DNA from: CBFCZU01 sp965602635
Lineage (GTDB): Bacteria > Planctomycetota > Phycisphaerae > SM23-33
Length of the DNA stretch: 15,039 nucleotides
Reading direction: 5' to 3'
Assembly: GCA_965602635.1 (NCBI GenBank)
Contig: CBFCZU010000091.1
Location: 1-15,039, forward strand
Shown piece by piece: positions 14,075-15,039 of the stretch; positions within the stretch are counted from its first letter, which is position 1; every line of letters begins with the position of its first letter. A program made the translations under genes and the position numbers. A model generated the notes under the pieces. That model made no database searches. It worked only from the letters and a program-made list of their open reading frames with translations, and had not been told where the DNA came from.

Positions 14075-14280
14075 GACTGTTTCCTCGACCGCACTTGCGG
14101 CCGCGGACGGAACTGAGCCCGCGCGCAGCCGCTGCCCTTGCCCATTGAGCACATCGGCAGCGGCGGGGGCCGGCTTGACCTGCCTGCCGCCGCCCCGCGG
14201 CCGGGAGGAGGGTTTTGAGCTTGCTTTTCGCCGCCGCCGCGGATAGCCTCCTGCGACACGATCAAGGGGATGGAGCCGAG
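14075..14280 (+). other. Divergent intergenic region and pyrR leader
   Basis: This 206-base gap holds two overlapping stems on the pyrR side. GCCGCTGCC (14128-14136) pairs with GGCAGCGGC (14156-14164), nine base pairs around a 19-base loop. GCGGCGG (14160-14166) pairs with CCGCCGC (14187-14193). The two share 14160-14164, so they cannot both form. A TTTT run follows at 14213-14216. No standard PyrR-binding loop and no good promoter was found; TTGCTT (14221) with TAGCCT (14244), spacing 17, is a weak candidate at three of six matches each. Confidence 0.4.
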
Positions 14281-14817
14281 ATGAAAAGACTGCTATCGGC
14301 CCAGCAAGTCGCCAACGCACTGGACCGGCTTTATCAGCAGATCAAGAGCGGCTTGCCCACCGACGAGCCCATTGCCGTGATCGGCATCCGCACGCGCGGC
14401 GAGATCCTCGCCCAGCGGATCGTCAAGCGCCTCCAGGAAGAGACAGGGCTGCGCGTGGAGCACGGGGTGCTGGACATCACCTTCTACCGCGACGACCTGT
14501 CGCTGCGGAAGGGCATGCCGCTGGTGCGGGCCACCGAGATCGACTTCGACCTGGACGGCAAGGTCGTGCTGCTGGTCGATGACGTGCTCCAGACCGGGCG
14601 CAGCATCCGGGCCGCCCTGAACGCCTTGGCCGACTTCGGGCGCCCCAAGGCGATCCGCCTGGCCGTGCTGATCGACCGCGGCGGGCGAGAGCTGCCAGTC
14701 GCCCCCGACTTCCTCGGCAAGGCCGCCCGCGCGCCCGCCAACACGCGAATCCAGCTTCATCTCGCCGAGCACGACGGAGACGACGGGGCGTTCCTCATCA
14801 CCCCCGGGACAAAATGA
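14281..14817 (+). CDS. pyrR: PyrR: pyrimidine regulatory protein / uracil phosphoribosyltransferase
   Basis: This 178-residue protein belongs to the PyrR family, which in Bacillus binds pyr mRNA leaders in response to UMP/UTP and also makes UMP from uracil and PRPP. The phosphoribosyltransferase fold is clear: IGIRTRGEILAQRI (34-47), DITFYRDDL (65-73) and the PRPP-binding VVLLVDDVLQTGRS (95-108). Length matches the family. The frame opens upstream at 14215, but ATG 14281 is preferred: GGAG (14272-14275) lies five bases before it and MKRLLSAQQV is the normal PyrR beginning. The stop overlaps the pyrB start in ATGA (14814-14817), so the two are coupled. Alternative hairpins in the leader are compatible with attenuation, but an RNA-binding role in this organism is inferred from the family alone. 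Confidence 0.96.
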   Translation: MKRLLSAQQVANALDRLYQQIKSGLPTDEPIAVIGIRTRGEILAQRIVKRLQEETGLRVEHGVLDITFYRDDLSLRKGMPLVRATEIDFDLDGKVVLLVDDVLQTGRSIRAALNALADFGRPKAIRLAVLIDRGGRELPVAPDFLGKAARAPANTRIQLHLAEHDGDDGAFLITPGTK

Positions 14818-15039
14818 GCGACCCGAACGACAAATTCATCTGGACCCGCAAGCACCTGGTGGGGCTGGATGAACTGACGGCTCAGGAAATCGCTCACATA
14901 CTCGACACGGCTGAGAGCTTCCGCGAGGTCTCCACCCGCTCCATCAAGAAGGTGCCCGCCCTCCGCGGCAAGGTGGTGGGGCTGCTGTTCTTCGAGGAGA
15001 GCACGCGGACGCGGATGAGCTTCGAGCTGGCGGCGTCGC
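14814..15039 (+). CDS. pyrB: Aspartate carbamoyltransferase catalytic subunit (5' part)
   Basis: The first 75 codons of pyrB are present before the window ends. The enzyme joins carbamoyl phosphate to aspartate in the committed step of pyrimidine synthesis. The visible N-terminus begins MSDPNDKFIW and continues RKHLVGLDELT (12-22), the usual first helix region. It then carries FFEESTRTRMSFELA (59-73), whose S63-T64-R65-T66-R67 is the carbamoyl phosphate-binding loop shared with ornithine carbamoyltransferase. The motif together with the pyrR neighbour makes aspartate the expected second substrate. ATG 14814 overlaps the pyrR stop by four bases and has only a weak purine run in front, as expected for coupled translation. 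The rest of the gene, and whether pyrC follows, lie outside the window. Confidence 0.95.
   Translation, partial: MSDPNDKFIWTRKHLVGLDELTAQEIAHILDTAESFREVSTRSIKKVPALRGKVVGLLFFEESTRTRMSFELAAS

Noticed and set aside
14195..14216. The GGGAGGAGGGTTTT segment before pyrR, considered as a PyrR-binding loop or intrinsic terminator.
   Set aside because: It does not match the known PyrR loop well, and no strong stem ends at the T run.
1..15039. CRISPR arrays, tRNA or rRNA genes, transposases and phage or toxin-antitoxin modules.
   Set aside because: Reading both strands showed no evenly spaced identical repeats, no structural RNA genes and no mobile or defence protein motifs.

Overview
The window is about two-thirds G+C, densely coded, and almost every start that can be judged has a GGAG-type ribosome binding site. 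The gene content (an enolase-superfamily/TIM-barrel/zinc-less dehydrogenase cluster, a secreted DUF1080-like protein, a topA with three C-terminal zinc ribbons and a long central insertion, and a pyrR-pyrB pair) fits a planctomycete, perhaps of the Phycisphaerae or a related environmental lineage. This placement is an inference from gene style, not from a marker comparison.

Layout. Positions 1-882 (minus) hold a calcineurin-like phosphoesterase followed by the first 31 codons of a membrane-anchored or secreted protein. A divergent promoter region (883-1030) separates them from a plus-strand ABC importer unit: a solute-binding lipoprotein (1031-2398) and a fused two-domain permease (2441-4111). 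A HAD phosphatase (4223-4903) follows. No ATPase gene is present for this importer. From 8250 down to 4950 (minus) lies a tight three-gene catabolic-looking operon: enolase superfamily, xylose-isomerase-like TIM barrel, zinc-less MDR dehydrogenase. Divergent from it is a small exported DUF1080-like protein (8368-8994). Then come topA (9146-11764) and a radical SAM/SPASM protein (11848-12882). The latter converges, with an 11-base overlap, on an unrecognised exported protein with an alanine-rich helix (12872-14074, minus). The right end starts a pyrimidine operon: pyrR (14281-14817) overlapping pyrB (14814 to the window edge).

How they work together. The clearest unit is pyrR-pyrB, a regulator/uracil phosphoribosyltransferase coupled to aspartate carbamoyltransferase. 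The minus-strand trio probably processes a sugar acid or polyol: a dehydratase or epimerase-like enolase member, an isomerase/epimerase and a dehydrogenase, but the substrate cannot be read from the sequence. The importer probably takes up a metal or small anion using an ATPase encoded elsewhere.

The most unusual material is non-coding or low-complexity. There is a long imperfect inverted repeat before topA and a pair of mutually exclusive hairpins in the pyrR leader. Short tandem repeats with 7- or 9-base periods sit in gene junctions at 2404-2445, 4953-4979 and 11773-11793. I found no CRISPR array, tRNA, rRNA, insertion sequence or clearly novel multi-gene defence system.
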